Numbered from the stretch's first letter, positions 30,216 to 41,360 are shown. The stretch is 64,000 bases of DNA from an uncultured Paracoccaceae bacterium (GCA_947499715.1 CANMPL010000001.1:124001-188000), one strand, 5' to 3'. Made by a program: numbers and translations. Notes: a model not told the origin generated them from the letters alone.

Positions 30216-31746
30216 AATGGGCCTTTGCCTCGTAAAGCGTCTCAAGGCTGATTTCGGCCAGCCCTTTTTCGGTGGCGAATGTTTCAGTATTCCGCCGCGC
30301 CTTGCCCCGCACAAAGAACGGGATCTTCTTCAATTCCTTCTCGGCATCGGCAAGCCAGACAAGCACATCCCCGCCCGTTTCGACTTTCTTTGGTTCAGAA
30401 ATATCCCGGGGGGTGTCCGCCTGTGGCGGACGGGGGGCTGGCCCCCCATGGTGCGACGGGCCGTTCTCATCATGGAACTCAAAGTCGTCGCGGAACATCG
30501 TCAAAAGATGTTCTTCCAGACCCATGACAAGCGGGTGGATCAACGTGTCAAAGATGACATTCGCGCCCTCGAAACCGACCTGCGGGCTGTAGCGTGCCGG
30601 GAAATCCTGCACATGCACGGGGGCAGAGATGACAGCGCAGGGGATGCCCAAACGCTTGCCGATATGGCGTTCCATCTGGGTGCCAAGGATCATCTCTGGC
30701 GACAGCGCTTCAATCGCGGCTTCGACTTCGAGGTAGTCATCGGTGATTAACGCGTCGACGCCGTAGTCGCGGGCCAGGGCCCTGATCGGACGGGCCATTT
30801 CGCGGTTGTAGCAGCCGATGCCTACCACCTCGAACCCCATTTCATCGCGCGCGATGCGGGCGTGGGCGGCGACATGGGTGCCATCGCCAAAGATAAAGAC
30901 CCGTTTGCCGGTCAGGTAGGTGCTGTCGACAGAGCGCGACCACCACGGCATCCGCAAGCGGCTTTCGTCGGGCTGACACGGCAGGCCTGTGATGGTTGCC
31001 ACTTCGGCGATGAAATCGCGGGTCGCGCCAACGCCGATGGGGACGATTTTGGTGAACGGTTGGCCGTGGGTCTTTTCCAGCCAGCGGGCTGCGGCCTCTC
31101 CGGTTTCGGGGGTGAGCAGCACGTTGAAATGGGCAGCCGGTAGATTGGCGATGTCTGTCGGTGTGGCACCAAAGGGGGCCACGACATTGACCGAAACACC
31201 GAGGTCATAAAGCAGCCCGGTCAGTTCTTCGATATCGTCGCGGGCGCGGAACCCAAGTGCGGTCGGCCCCAGGATGTTGCAGGTGACATGTGACGTCCGC
31301 TCTTGCGGCGCGGCCAATGTGCGCACGATCTGATAAAATGTCTCATCAGCGCCGAAGTTTTCCTTGCGGCTGTAGCTGGGCAGTTCCAGTGGGATCACGG
31401 GGATATCAAGGCCCATGGTCTCAGCCAGACCGGCAGGATCGTCCTGTATCAATTCAGCCGTGCAGGAGGCACCGACGATGATCGCCTCTGGGGCAAAACG
31501 GTCAACCGCGTCCTGGCAGGCCGTCTTGAACAGGGTGGCCGTGTCAGAGCCGAGGTCACGGGCCTGAAAGGTCGTGTAGGTCACCGGCGGGCGATGGTTG
31601 CGTCGTTCGATCATGGTGAACAGAAGATCGGCGTAGGTGTCACCCTGAGGGGCGTGCAGCACGTAGTGTAGACCCTTCATACAGGTCGCAACGCGCATCG
31701 CACCGACGTGTGGAGGGCCTTCATATGTCCAGACGGTCAACTTCAT
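30205..31746 (-). CDS. bchB: Light-independent protochlorophyllide reductase subunit B (with repeat-encoded linker)
   Basis: A 513-residue NifK-like subunit which with BchN reduces protochlorophyllide ring D in the dark. The start [20 protein letters not shown] at 31746 is the family N-terminus; [15 protein letters not shown] carries the Asp that serves as a cluster ligand in this family; the C-terminal domain runs from [23 protein letters not shown] to YDAKAHYAR-like AKAHYAR. The linker before that domain (about residues 432-455, [21 protein letters not shown]) is encoded by a copy of the dispersed palindromic repeat, read in frame without disturbing the frame. Confidence 0.96.
   Translation of the reverse strand: MKLTVWTYEGPPHVGAMRVATCMKGLHYVLHAPQGDTYADLLFTMIERRNHRPPVTYTTFQARDLGSDTATLFKTACQDAVDRFAPEAIIVGASCTAELIQDDPAGLAETMGLDIPVIPLELPSYSRKENFGADETFYQIVRTLAAPQERTSHVTCNILGPTALGFRARDDIEELTGLLYDLGVSVNVVAPFGATPTDIANLPAAHFNVLLTPETGEAAARWLEKTHGQPFTKIVPIGVGATRDFIAEVATITGLPCQPDESRLRMPWWSRSVDSTYLTGKRVFIFGDGTHVAAHARIARDEMGFEVVGIGCYNREMARPIRALARDYGVDALITDDYLEVEAAIEALSPEMILGTQMERHIGKRLGIPCAVISAPVHVQDFPARYSPQVGFEGANVIFDTLIHPLVMGLEEHLLTMFRDDFEFHDENGPSHHGGPAPRPPQADTPRDISEPKKVETGGDVLVWLADAEKELKKIPFFVRGKARRNTETFATEKGLAEISLETLYEAKAHYAR
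30384..30449 (-). repeat. Dispersed palindromic repeat, copy 4, inside bchB
   Basis: On the minus strand: GGGGGGCCAGCCCCCC, then the extra hairpin GTCCGCC-ACA-GGCGGAC, then ACCCCCCGGGATATTTCTG, then CCAAAGAAAG. The order of parts matches the intergenic copies at 4373, 20001 and 31774, yet here it is protein-coding. Confidence 0.72.
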
Positions 31747-31773
31747 CCGTGCACCTGTTGGCAGGTGTCGGAC

Positions 31774-31824
31774 CGGGGGTTTTGCACCCCCGGACCCCCG
31801 CAGGATATTTTCGGCCAAAAGAAG
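31774..31824 (+). repeat. Dispersed palindromic repeat, copy 3 (bchN-bchB gap)
   Basis: On the plus strand (against the operon): CCGGGGGTTTTGCACCCCCGG hairpin, then ACCCCCGCAGGATATTTTC, then GGCCAAAAGAAG, almost the same end as copy 1. It occupies most of the 88 bp between bchN and bchB. Confidence 0.82.
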
Positions 31825-31834
31825 CGGGGGGACA

Positions 31835-33683
<1,849 letters not shown>

Positions 33684-33786
33684 CCCGATCTTCGGTGGAC
33701 AGAATCGTGAAATCATCTAGCAATTGGGCTATTTGAACTTATTTTTCCGATATATTTGAAGTTTTTCGAGCGAGGCTGGCGGCGAA

Positions 33787-33804
33787 TGTCAATTTACTTT
33801 GACA
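33787..33804. promoter_or_regulatory. PpsR/CrtJ operator-like palindrome 4 (ppaA side)
   Basis: TGTCAATTTACTTTGACA fits TGT-N12-ACA and extends outward to GAATGTCAA/TTTGACATTC, the most symmetrical of the four. It lies 79 bp before the ppaA ATG, and its distance from palindrome 3 is 121 bp. Confidence 0.83.
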
Positions 33805-33882
33805 TTCCGGCAGTCAAACAAGACAATGGCGCAGGTTCGGATTCTTGCCCTGTTGGGGCCAATCCGGCAAAAGGACGCGCGA

Positions 33883-34653
33883 ATGCCAGATGACCACAGA
33901 AATGATGGCGCGACGCAGACTCGTGGATCCCCCAGCGCTAAGGCGGCGGGCACCAAGGGTATGTCCAAAACAGATTGCATTGATAGCTGCGTTGCGGTTC
34001 TTGAGCAGGCGGCACTTTCGCCCGATCCTGACGCCGTTCAGAGTGCCCTTGGTAAGCTGCTATCGGCGGGCCATTCGCCCGAAGAGATTGTCGATACATA
34101 CATTCCCGCAACCGCACGTGTTTTGGGCGATGCCTGGTGCCGGGATGAGCTTGGGTTTGCGAACGTCACGATTGGCAGCTCTCGATTGCAGTTGATGCTG
34201 CGCGAGTTGAGCCAGTTTTGGGAAGGCGACGGCAGCACGCGGGCCGATGGACCCACGGTTTTGTTGGCGGTGGCGTCTGATAATCATCACACTTTGGGCG
34301 CGATGGTTTTGTCGACCCAATTGCGTCGTAAAGGCGTGTCGGTGCGGCTTATCCTGAGCGCGAAGCCGCATGAAGTGGCCGTCGCTGCGCGACGTGGTGG
34401 CTATGATGCAATTTTCCTATCCGCGAGTTATGGCGAAAAGCTTGAAAATCTGCGCAAAATCGTAAATTCTATTAAACAGGAGCAGGAACGGGCTGCGCCG
34501 ATTGTTATCGGTGGGACGATCCTTGCTGACGCGACCGATGTGCGGCAACGAACCGGGGCGAACTTTACGACGAACGACCCGGACGAGGCACTAATCCTTT
34601 GCGGACTAACCAAGAAAAAAAGTCTCAGTCTCGCGACCGAGCGGAGCAGGTAA
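33883..34653 (+). CDS. ppaA: PpaA/AerR, cobalamin-binding regulator of PpsR
   Basis: A 256-residue protein with a helical cap and a B12-binding Rossmann domain. In Rhodobacter this protein (PpaA/AerR) binds cobalamin and antagonises PpsR/CrtJ, coupling light and oxygen to pigment genes. The domain shows VLLAVASDNHHTLGAMVLSTQL, with His135/His136 as likely cobalt-ligand candidates, and APIVIGGTILAD. The ATG at 33883 has AAAGGA 8-9 bases upstream; ATG 33826 is an alternative. It is next to ppsR and divergent from bchF, as in Rhodobacter. Confidence 0.92.
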   Translation: MPDDHRNDGATQTRGSPSAKAAGTKGMSKTDCIDSCVAVLEQAALSPDPDAVQSALGKLLSAGHSPEEIVDTYIPATARVLGDAWCRDELGFANVTIGSSRLQLMLRELSQFWEGDGSTRADGPTVLLAVASDNHHTLGAMVLSTQLRRKGVSVRLILSAKPHEVAVAARRGGYDAIFLSASYGEKLENLRKIVNSIKQEQERAAPIVIGGTILADATDVRQRTGANFTTNDPDEALILCGLTKKKSLSLATERSR

Positions 34654-34688
34654 ATGGGCCCAAGGGCAAAAGACTCGAGCGTGCGTCC

Positions 34689-36098
34689 GTGACTTCGCGC
34701 GGGACGAAATACTGGGACTCGGGTGCGATACCTTTGATCGCGCCGCATATCCTGGGCGATATTATCACCGAAGTTGCCGATATCGGCATCGTCATCAGCG
34801 ACGATGGCGTTGTGCTGTCGGTTTTGATCAACCCAAGCTATGAGGCGTTTCGCCGCCTTGAGCAGCTTGAGGGGCAGGACGTCCGGTCCGCCCTGACGGT
34901 GGAATCAAAGGCGAAATTCAACGAACGCTTTGAGGCGTTTCTGGAAAGTCGCACCGATGTCCGCCCGGTTGAGTTGAACCATACCGATGCAGCGGCACGC
35001 TGGGAATTTCCGGTGCGCTACAGCTTTCACCACATTGGCCCCGATGGTGCCGTATTGATGTTGGGCCGCGATCTGCGCCCCGTCGCTGAGATGCAGCAGC
35101 AGCTTGTCAAAGCGCAGCTTACGTTGGAGCGCGATTACGAAGCGCAGCGCGAATACGAGACGCGGTTCAGGGTGCTGATGGAGAATTCGTCGGATGCGAT
35201 TGTGCTGATCTCTCTTCAATCCGGCAAAGTGACGGATGCCAATGCGCTTGCCGCCGCGCTTTTCAACAAATCCCGTGAACGGCTTGTCGGATCAGGCTTT
35301 GCCGGACAGTTCGATGAGGGTGAGCAGAGTGGCCTGCTGGACCAGCTTGCAAATCATGCCTTATCGGACAGCGATGGTGCGTTTCCCGCGAAACTTGCCC
35401 ACAACGAGGTCGCCACTGCGATCCATCCAAAGGCGTTTCGCGTTGCCGGTGAACGGTTATTGATGTGCAGGATGAGCCCCGCTGGCGATGTCGAAGCCGC
35501 GCCGGACCAACTGTCAGAGAGCTTGCGTCAGCTATATCTTGGTGGGCCGGACGCGATCATCTTTACTACATTGGACGGCGTCATCCTGTCGGCAAATGAA
35601 GGTTTTTTGAACCTGCTGGACACGGCACACGACAGTAGCGTCCGCAATCATAGCTTTGCTGATTTCCTGCAACGCGGCTCTGTCGATTTTAAGGTCATGA
35701 CCGAAAACGCGACGCGTTCGGGCAGGATGCGCAGCTACGCGACGAAAGTTGCGGGCGAATATGGCAGCCCGCGTGCTGTTGAGATTTCCGTCACGGTTCT
35801 TCAGGCAGGCGACGCACAGGTCTATGCCTTTGTTCTGCGCGAAGTGGCCCGCATTGAATCGCCAAGCGCAGGCGCCGGGCCAATGGACGAAAACATGCAG
35901 TCCGTGATGGAGCTTGTCGGCTCTGCGACGCTGAAGGACATTGTCGCGGAAACCACCAATGTCGTTGAAAAGATGTGCATCGAGACCGCGATTGAACTGA
36001 CGATGAATAATCGTGTCGCCGCAGCAGAGATGCTGGGGCTGTCGCGGCAGTCACTTTATGTGAAACTGCGGAAATTCGGGATATTGGGCCGGGATTAG
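34689..36098 (+). CDS. ppsR: PpsR/CrtJ, redox-responsive photosynthesis gene repressor
   Basis: A 469-residue repressor with an N-terminal domain, two or three PAS domains (VADIGIVISDDGVVLSV; RFRVLMENSSDAIVLI; GPDAIIFTTLDGVILSAN) separated by a coiled-coil-like QQQLVKAQLTLERDYEAQ, and a C-terminal Fis-type helix-turn-helix (NNRVAAAEMLGLSRQSLYVKLRKFG). Cys260 and Cys430 match in place the two cysteines implicated in PpsR redox control. The GTG at 34689 gives VTSRGTKYWDSGAIPLIAP, the family N-terminus; a TTG at 34599 inside ppaA would add 30 unlikely residues. It should bind the TGT-N12-ACA sites listed here, including the one before its own operon. Confidence 0.95.
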   Translation: MTSRGTKYWDSGAIPLIAPHILGDIITEVADIGIVISDDGVVLSVLINPSYEAFRRLEQLEGQDVRSALTVESKAKFNERFEAFLESRTDVRPVELNHTDAAARWEFPVRYSFHHIGPDGAVLMLGRDLRPVAEMQQQLVKAQLTLERDYEAQREYETRFRVLMENSSDAIVLISLQSGKVTDANALAAALFNKSRERLVGSGFAGQFDEGEQSGLLDQLANHALSDSDGAFPAKLAHNEVATAIHPKAFRVAGERLLMCRMSPAGDVEAAPDQLSESLRQLYLGGPDAIIFTTLDGVILSANEGFLNLLDTAHDSSVRNHSFADFLQRGSVDFKVMTENATRSGRMRSYATKVAGEYGSPRAVEISVTVLQAGDAQVYAFVLREVARIESPSAGAGPMDENMQSVMELVGSATLKDIVAETTNVVEKMCIETAIELTMNNRVAAAEMLGLSRQSLYVKLRKFGILGRD

Positions 36099-36110
36099 CG
36101 GCGGCAGGGC

Positions 36111-36569
36111 TTAGTGGTCGCTATGGTCGTGTGAAACGTCCATCGCTTCGACATTAAACACGACGTCAAGCCGCCCGGCGTTTTCAAAGACCAAAACGGC
36201 GGGGATTTGTTCCCCGTCTTCCAGCGGATCACCATTCAGCCCCATGAACATCACGTGCATCCCACCGGGTTCAAACGTCACTGTTTCGCCGGGACCAATC
36301 GGCACTGACATCATGTGTTCCATCTTGGCGACATCGCCGTCCATGACCGTGTTGTGCAGCATGACGCGCGGAAAATCAGCCTCGATCGCGAGAAGTGCGT
36401 CGGCCTCTTCCCCGGTATTCACGATGGTCAAATAGCCTGCCCCTGCCTGCGCGAGCTTTGCTGACTCGCGCGCGACCGGGTGCATCACCATAAGGTCGCC
36501 AAGGGTGTAGTCGTGCGCGCTGGCAGCGGTGGCAGACATCATGATGAGGGCGGCGATGACGGAACGCAT
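36111..36569 (-). CDS. Periplasmic copper chaperone PCu(A)C family
   Basis: A 152-residue exported protein with signal peptide MRSVIAALIMMSATAASA. The PCuAC copper site is recognisable: MLHNTVMDGDVAKMEHM followed after about 20 residues by GGMHVMFMGL, giving the His/Met ligands. The family delivers copper to cytochrome c oxidase (CuA site). The C-terminal SHDHSDH could bind more metal. It converges on ppsR with 12 bp between the stops and is not obviously part of the photosynthesis cluster. Confidence 0.92.
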   Translation of the reverse strand: MRSVIAALIMMSATAASAHDYTLGDLMVMHPVARESAKLAQAGAGYLTIVNTGEEADALLAIEADFPRVMLHNTVMDGDVAKMEHMMSVPIGPGETVTFEPGGMHVMFMGLNGDPLEDGEQIPAVLVFENAGRLDVVFNVEAMDVSHDHSDH

Positions 36570-36846
36570 TTGGCTTCTCCTGTGTTGAGCTTGAGGTATG
36601 TGATGCGCTTGCGGAATTCCAGATCCAAAACGGCAGCGTTTCAGGGCATTTCAACGTGAACCGCGAAGTGCTGGCTTGCATGCAGCGTTGCGAATTCGCC
36701 AGGGCGATCCATTGTCACGCATTTCTGTGACCAGTTCCCAAAATTGCGGAATACACGCAACGGTTGAAGATATTTGTTGTCAAAGTCTGGCCGAAGAGGA
36801 AGCTCTGCCCTAGTTTAAGCGCAAACGAATTTGACTGGGTAGAATC

Positions 36847-39800
36847 ATGGCCGCGCGTGACATGACGGAACTCCTTTTAAGACCGCAACCCTTGATTATT
36901 GGGATTGGGGCATCTGCCGGTGGGTTAGAGGCCTTGCAGGATTTTTTGGCAAACCTGCCGGATAATCACAAGTATGCCATTGTTATTGTTCAGCATTTGG
37001 ATCCAGATCACGATAGTCTTTTATCGTCTCTGTTGGCGAAACGCACCAATACACCCGTCCACACGGCGGTCGAGGGCAGTAAGGTAGAACCCGGCAATAT
37101 CTACCTTATCGCGCCGGGAGATTCTTTGACGGTGGCAGACGGCTTACTGCATACAGAGGATTTCGCCAAGCCGCGCGGGCGACGCAGACCGATTGATCAG
37201 TTTTTTGAGTCGCTTGCCGATAATTCCGGGTCCAATGCCGTTGCGGTTGTATTGTCTGGCACAGGAAGCGATGGCAGCAACGGGATCCGTGCAATCAAGG
37301 AACAGGGTGGACTTGTCTTTGTGCAAGACCCTGAGCAAGCCAAATATGACGGCATGCCAAGGTCAGCCATTGAAACCGGGGCCCATGACCTTGTTTTGCC
37401 GGTTGGCGAAATGGTCGAAGTGCTGAACGATTATTTCAACCACCTTGGCGGGTTGGAGCCAGAACACCTGACAGACGCGCAGTTCATTGATCGTGCAATG
37501 AAACACGTGCGCTATCGGACCGGCCACGACTTTAAGAACTACAAACCCGCGACCCTGCTGCGACGAATTGCTGTGCGGATGTCTGTGTTGGGCATCACGC
37601 ATCCGAATGATTACCTTAAGCGGTTGATCGAAAGCCCGTCAGAAGTGAACCGGCTGTTCCGCGACATTTTGATCAACGTCACCAGCTTTTTCCGCGACCC
37701 CAGCACCTTTGATCTGATGGCGGAAAAGGTGATCCCAGAGATCTTGCAGACCGGCGAGCCGGATCGCGAAGTGCGGATCTGGGTGCCGGGATGTTCCACC
37801 GGGCAAGAAGCCTATACCATTGCAATGCTCTTCGCTGATGCGATTGAGCGGCTGGATATCGCGCGAAAGGTGTCGATCTTCGGCACCGACATTGACGACG
37901 ATGCCTTGCGGGTGGCCCGGCAAGGTGTGTACCCAAACTCTGCCGCCGACGAGGTGCCAGAGAACCTGTTGCACAAGTATTTCAACTGGCGCCCTGACGG
38001 CTATGAGGTCACCAGCAATCTGCGCGATATGGTACGGTTTTCGAACCAGTCGATCATCAAAGATCCGCCGTTCTCGCGGCTGGATCTGATTACCTGCCGC
38101 AACGTGCTGATCTATTTCGACAATGATCTGCAAGATGTGTCGATGCGGGTGTTTCAATACGGGTTGCGCGAAAAAGGATACCTTTTGCTGGGGTCAAGCG
38201 AGAGCCCCGGTTTGGTAGACGAGTTCTTTGACGAGGTGTCGCAAAAGCATCGCCTTTTCCGGCGGCGGCCCGGGCAACCGGCGCGGCTGGATCTGAATGG
38301 CCCAGCGCGGGCTGCATCCAGCCGCACCGCGTTTGAACCCAAGGAGCCACCCAAAAAGCTGGACCCCTATGCCGATCATTTGCTGGCAGACTTCACGCCG
38401 CCATACGTCGTGCTAAGCCATTCAAGCGAATTGCTTTTTGCCTCGGACGGGGCGGCAAAATACCTGCAGATGAAGCCCGGCCGTCCGCAGCTTGAGATCG
38501 TCAAGCTGATGCGGCCCGAACTTTCGACGGCGGTGCGCCGGATCCTGAACCGCAAGCTTGCGTCAAACGACACGGTTGCGCAGGATTTCCAAGGCGAGTT
38601 GGGCGAAGAGACCGTGCGTATCCGCATCAGCCGCAAGGTTCTGCCGGACGAACAACAGCTACTGGTCTTCCAGGACAAACTGATGCCAATGGAGATTGAC
38701 GACGCCGAAAGCGCCATCGCCATTGTCAGCCCGCCAACCGAATACATTCAAGAACTAGAAGTCGAGCTGGACGAGGCACGGCAGACAATCCGCACAACCG
38801 TGGAAGAGCTTGAGACATCGAACGAGGAGCTCAAAAGCTCCAACGAAGAAATGATGTCGATGAACGAGGAATTGCGGTCGGCCAACGAAGAACTGACGAC
38901 CACGAACGATGAGCTTAACAACAAGATCGCAGAAGTGCGCGAGATCAATGGCGACCTTGAGAACCTGATCAGCAGCACGCAGATCGCGACGGTGTTCCTT
39001 GATAGCGACCTGAAGCTGCGCAGTTTCACCCCAGAAGCGCAAAAGATGTTCAGGTTTGTCGCCAACGATCAGGGACGCCGGATTGATGATATTGGGACCG
39101 ACCTGGATATCAGGTTACTGATAGATGATTGCACCAAGGTATCCACGCAGGGACGGCCCCATGAAACGGAATACACGACCCTTGGGGGCGACCGGGTCTA
39201 TCGGGCGCGGATTGTGCCCTATCTGGCGGAGGATGAACTGACCGGCGGGATCGTCTTTACGCTTGTGGACATTACCGAAATTCGTGGCCTCGCGGTCGAG
39301 GCCGAGCATCAGACGCAGCTTGCACGGCAACACTTTTCCGAGATCCAAGAGCTATACGATATCAGCCCGCAGGCGATGGCGCTTATTGGCAGTGACATGA
39401 CTTATACGCGCGCAAATAAGCAGTTAGCGGCAATCAATGGCATGGATGTTGCGGATATTTTGGGAAAGCGCTTTGATCAAGTGATCCCCGATATGGACAG
39501 CCAGCTGACCCCTGTGGTCAAGAAAGTGTTCGAGACCGGAAAGAAGGTCGAGAACCTGCGCGCCGTTGGCCACACAACGCGCGATACCGAAGACGAGCGT
39601 GTCTGGGAGGCTGACTTTTATCCCGTCCTGACGGATGGCATCATCACCGGCGTCGGCATCAACGTCCGTGACATTACCGAACATGCAAGAATGTCGTTCG
39701 AGCTGCGGCGGATGATGCAGGAATTGCAGCATCGGGTGAAAAACATGTTGGCCAACGTTCTGGCGCTTGTGTCCCGTGCCAATCGTGACGCGACAGCCGA

Positions 39801-40329
39801 CAAAGAAATCTTCGCCGCCCTGTCCAAGCGCATTCAGGCATTGGCCCAGACCCATAAGCTGCTGACGCAATCAAATTGGAGTTCGGCAAAACTGCATGAA
39901 CTTTTGGTCCCCGAATTGGTTGATGTTTACGGCGATGATCGGGTGCACTTGAAGGGCCCTCAGATTGAGATCAACGCCCGTGCGGCCCTGTCCTTGGGTA
40001 TGGCTGTGCATGAGCTTGCCACGAACGCCGCGAAATATGGCTGTTTTTCCGTCCCAGAGGGCAAAGTGTCGCTGAGTTGGATGCGTCAGGATGATGGTGA
40101 GTCGAATATGTTCATCTTCACCTGGCGGGAATCGGGCGGCCCCCCACCGGCAATCGACACGCATGACGGATTCGGGAGCCAGCTGATCAGATCGACAATT
40201 GAGGGGAGCCTGAGTGGTTCCGTCGATATTGATTTAAGGAAAGAAGGGTTGGTTTGCGTGATGCGCGTGCCCGCCAGTACATTGATCGAGATACCGGATG
40301 ACACTGTCTATGACACCCTCACGCCCTAA
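36847..40329 (+). CDS. CheB-CheR-PAS-HWE histidine kinase fusion
   Basis: A 1160-residue cytoplasmic signalling protein. Domains in order: CheB methylesterase (about 15-195, with GASAGGLEAL, QHLDPDHDSLL and the SGTGSDGSNG Asp motif), CheR methyltransferase (about 215-480, PGCSTGQEAYTIAM and ITCRNVLIYFDN), a long heptad-rich coiled coil (about 635-705, repeating NEEL), two PAS-like regions (about 715-815 and 835-945), and an HWE-type kinase (ELQHRVKNMLANVLAL near 958, HELATNAAKYG near 1054, WRESGGPP near 1093). It has no receptor or membrane segment. Its partner is presumably the overlapping response regulator. The input signal is unknown. Confidence 0.9.
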   Translation: MAARDMTELLLRPQPLIIGIGASAGGLEALQDFLANLPDNHKYAIVIVQHLDPDHDSLLSSLLAKRTNTPVHTAVEGSKVEPGNIYLIAPGDSLTVADGLLHTEDFAKPRGRRRPIDQFFESLADNSGSNAVAVVLSGTGSDGSNGIRAIKEQGGLVFVQDPEQAKYDGMPRSAIETGAHDLVLPVGEMVEVLNDYFNHLGGLEPEHLTDAQFIDRAMKHVRYRTGHDFKNYKPATLLRRIAVRMSVLGITHPNDYLKRLIESPSEVNRLFRDILINVTSFFRDPSTFDLMAEKVIPEILQTGEPDREVRIWVPGCSTGQEAYTIAMLFADAIERLDIARKVSIFGTDIDDDALRVARQGVYPNSAADEVPENLLHKYFNWRPDGYEVTSNLRDMVRFSNQSIIKDPPFSRLDLITCRNVLIYFDNDLQDVSMRVFQYGLREKGYLLLGSSESPGLVDEFFDEVSQKHRLFRRRPGQPARLDLNGPARAASSRTAFEPKEPPKKLDPYADHLLADFTPPYVVLSHSSELLFASDGAAKYLQMKPGRPQLEIVKLMRPELSTAVRRILNRKLASNDTVAQDFQGELGEETVRIRISRKVLPDEQQLLVFQDKLMPMEIDDAESAIAIVSPPTEYIQELEVELDEARQTIRTTVEELETSNEELKSSNEEMMSMNEELRSANEELTTTNDELNNKIAEVREINGDLENLISSTQIATVFLDSDLKLRSFTPEAQKMFRFVANDQGRRIDDIGTDLDIRLLIDDCTKVSTQGRPHETEYTTLGGDRVYRARIVPYLAEDELTGGIVFTLVDITEIRGLAVEAEHQTQLARQHFSEIQELYDISPQAMALIGSDMTYTRANKQLAAINGMDVADILGKRFDQVIPDMDSQLTPVVKKVFETGKKVENLRAVGHTTRDTEDERVWEADFYPVLTDGIITGVGINVRDITEHARMSFELRRMMQELQHRVKNMLANVLALVSRANRDATADKEIFAALSKRIQALAQTHKLLTQSNWSSAKLHELLVPELVDVYGDDRVHLKGPQIEINARAALSLGMAVHELATNAAKYGCFSVPEGKVSLSWMRQDDGESNMFIFTWRESGGPPPAIDTHDGFGSQLIRSTIEGSLSGSVDIDLRKEGLVCVMRVPASTLIEIPDDTVYDTLTP

Positions 40330-40660
40330 AGTGCTGTATGTTGAAGATGAGGTGATCGTCGCCTTGGATGTTGCTGATGGCCTTGCTGAAGAGTTGGGAT
40401 TTCAGGTGAGCGTCGCACACAATCTGACGGCGGCCAACCGTTTGGCCGACACCGAAAAGTTCGACTTTGCCCTCTTGGATATGAATTTGGGGCATGGCGA
40501 ACGCAGCACGGAACTAGGCAACAAGCTTGCGGCGTCAGGGACGCATGTGGTTTTTGCCTCTGGCTATAACCGCAATGAGATTGACGAGATCGCAAACTTT
40601 CAACTCATCGAAAAGCCGTTCCTGATGTCGGATATCCGAACGGCCTTTGCTGCGGCTTAA
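40298..40660 (+). CDS. Single-domain response regulator
   Basis: A 120-residue receiver with no output domain. The acidic pocket (VLYVEDEVIVALDVADGLAE), phospho-acceptor Asp in FALLDMNLGHG, the Ser in VVFASGYN and the Lys of IEKPF are present. It starts 32 bp inside the kinase gene in another frame, so the two are translationally linked, and it is the likely phosphate acceptor of that kinase. The lack of an output domain suggests it works by protein contact or as a phosphate sink. Confidence 0.9.
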   Translation: MTLSMTPSRPKVLYVEDEVIVALDVADGLAEELGFQVSVAHNLTAANRLADTEKFDFALLDMNLGHGERSTELGNKLAASGTHVVFASGYNRNEIDEIANFQLIEKPFLMSDIRTAFAAA

Positions 40661-40662
40661 AG

Positions 40663-41139
40663 TCAGGACGTGCAGGATTTGACGCCGATGCGGATCAATT
40701 CAGACCCGGAAATTCGGTAAAGGCCATTGATCCGATTGCGACCTTCTTTGAGAAACCAGGTCTTGATCGGTTCGGGGTAGTAATGCGCCATGACCCGGCT
40801 GACGTGGTCAAAATCGTCAGGCTCCATTGGGCGGCCATAGTAGCTAGGCCCATGAAAACCAAAGGTCGTATTGGCAGAAACGCAGGTCTGCGGGAGACCG
40901 ATCAGCATGGTGCAGGTTGAATAGCAGATGCGGCCCTTGATTTGCACAGGCTGGCCACTGGCCCGCAATGTGCGCAGTTCGATCAGCCTGTCGCGGATCA
41001 CACCGCCGCGATCATTTCCAATCACCACGGTGCCATCTGCCAAGGTCATTTGCGCCAAGGCGGCGCCCGGAAACACCAAAGCAATGACACATGTAAGTTG
41101 CCGCACAAACGACAACGCCCGCACAAAGGTTCCACGCAT
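40663..41139 (-). CDS. Exported protein, ClpP-like-fold hypothetical (COG3904-like)
   Basis: A 158-residue predicted periplasmic protein. From the ATG at 41139 the N-terminus MRGTFVRALSFVRQLTCVIALVFPGAALAQ is a signal peptide. The mature part (NDRGGVIRDRLIELRTLRASG, CYSTCTMLIGLPQTCVSANTTFGFHGPSYYGRP) resembles small Rhodobacterales exported proteins related to the ClpP/crotonase fold, where the STC or SC motif takes the active-site position. I do not know its substrate. It converges on the response regulator with a 2-bp gap. Confidence 0.65.
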   Translation of the reverse strand: MRGTFVRALSFVRQLTCVIALVFPGAALAQMTLADGTVVIGNDRGGVIRDRLIELRTLRASGQPVQIKGRICYSTCTMLIGLPQTCVSANTTFGFHGPSYYGRPMEPDDFDHVSRVMAHYYPEPIKTWFLKEGRNRINGLYRISGSELIRIGVKSCTS

Positions 41140-41310
41140 GACAACACCCGATCTTGCTATGGGTCGATACAAAAACCGACACCAGACGCCCCCACGTCCG
41201 GGTCAGTTTGTGTCATGCGAGCCCTTAACGCGGGCTTTCTTCGGGAGTGCGTTCTGCTTCAAGATTGCTTCAATAAAATGAGGCATTTTCAGAAAACGCC
41301 AATGCAACGA

Positions 41311-41342
41311 AAAACGGCGCAGCCTAAGCTGCGCCGTTCTCA
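41311..41342 (-). terminator. Rho-independent terminator of the glycine-rich gene
   Basis: On the minus strand AACGGCGCAGC-TTAG-GCTGCGCCGTT is followed by TTCGTTG; the stem is perfect over 11 pairs and lies 19 bases after the stop of the glycine-rich gene. Confidence 0.85.
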
Positions 41343-41360
41343 ATTCAATCGCGTTTTGAC

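Noticed and set aside
30216-30314. Extended N-terminus of BchH
   Set aside because: The extra residues overlap the conserved C-terminus of BchB and do not resemble BchH.
36707-36733. TGTCACGCATTTCTGTGACC as a fifth PpsR site
   Set aside because: The arms do not give TGT-N12-ACA, and the neighbouring genes are not photosynthetic.
36745-36790. Possible EcfG/RpoE-type promoter (GGAATAC ... GTT) before the CheB-CheR kinase
   Set aside because: The spacing between GGAAT and the nearest GTT does not fit the usual 16-17 bases.
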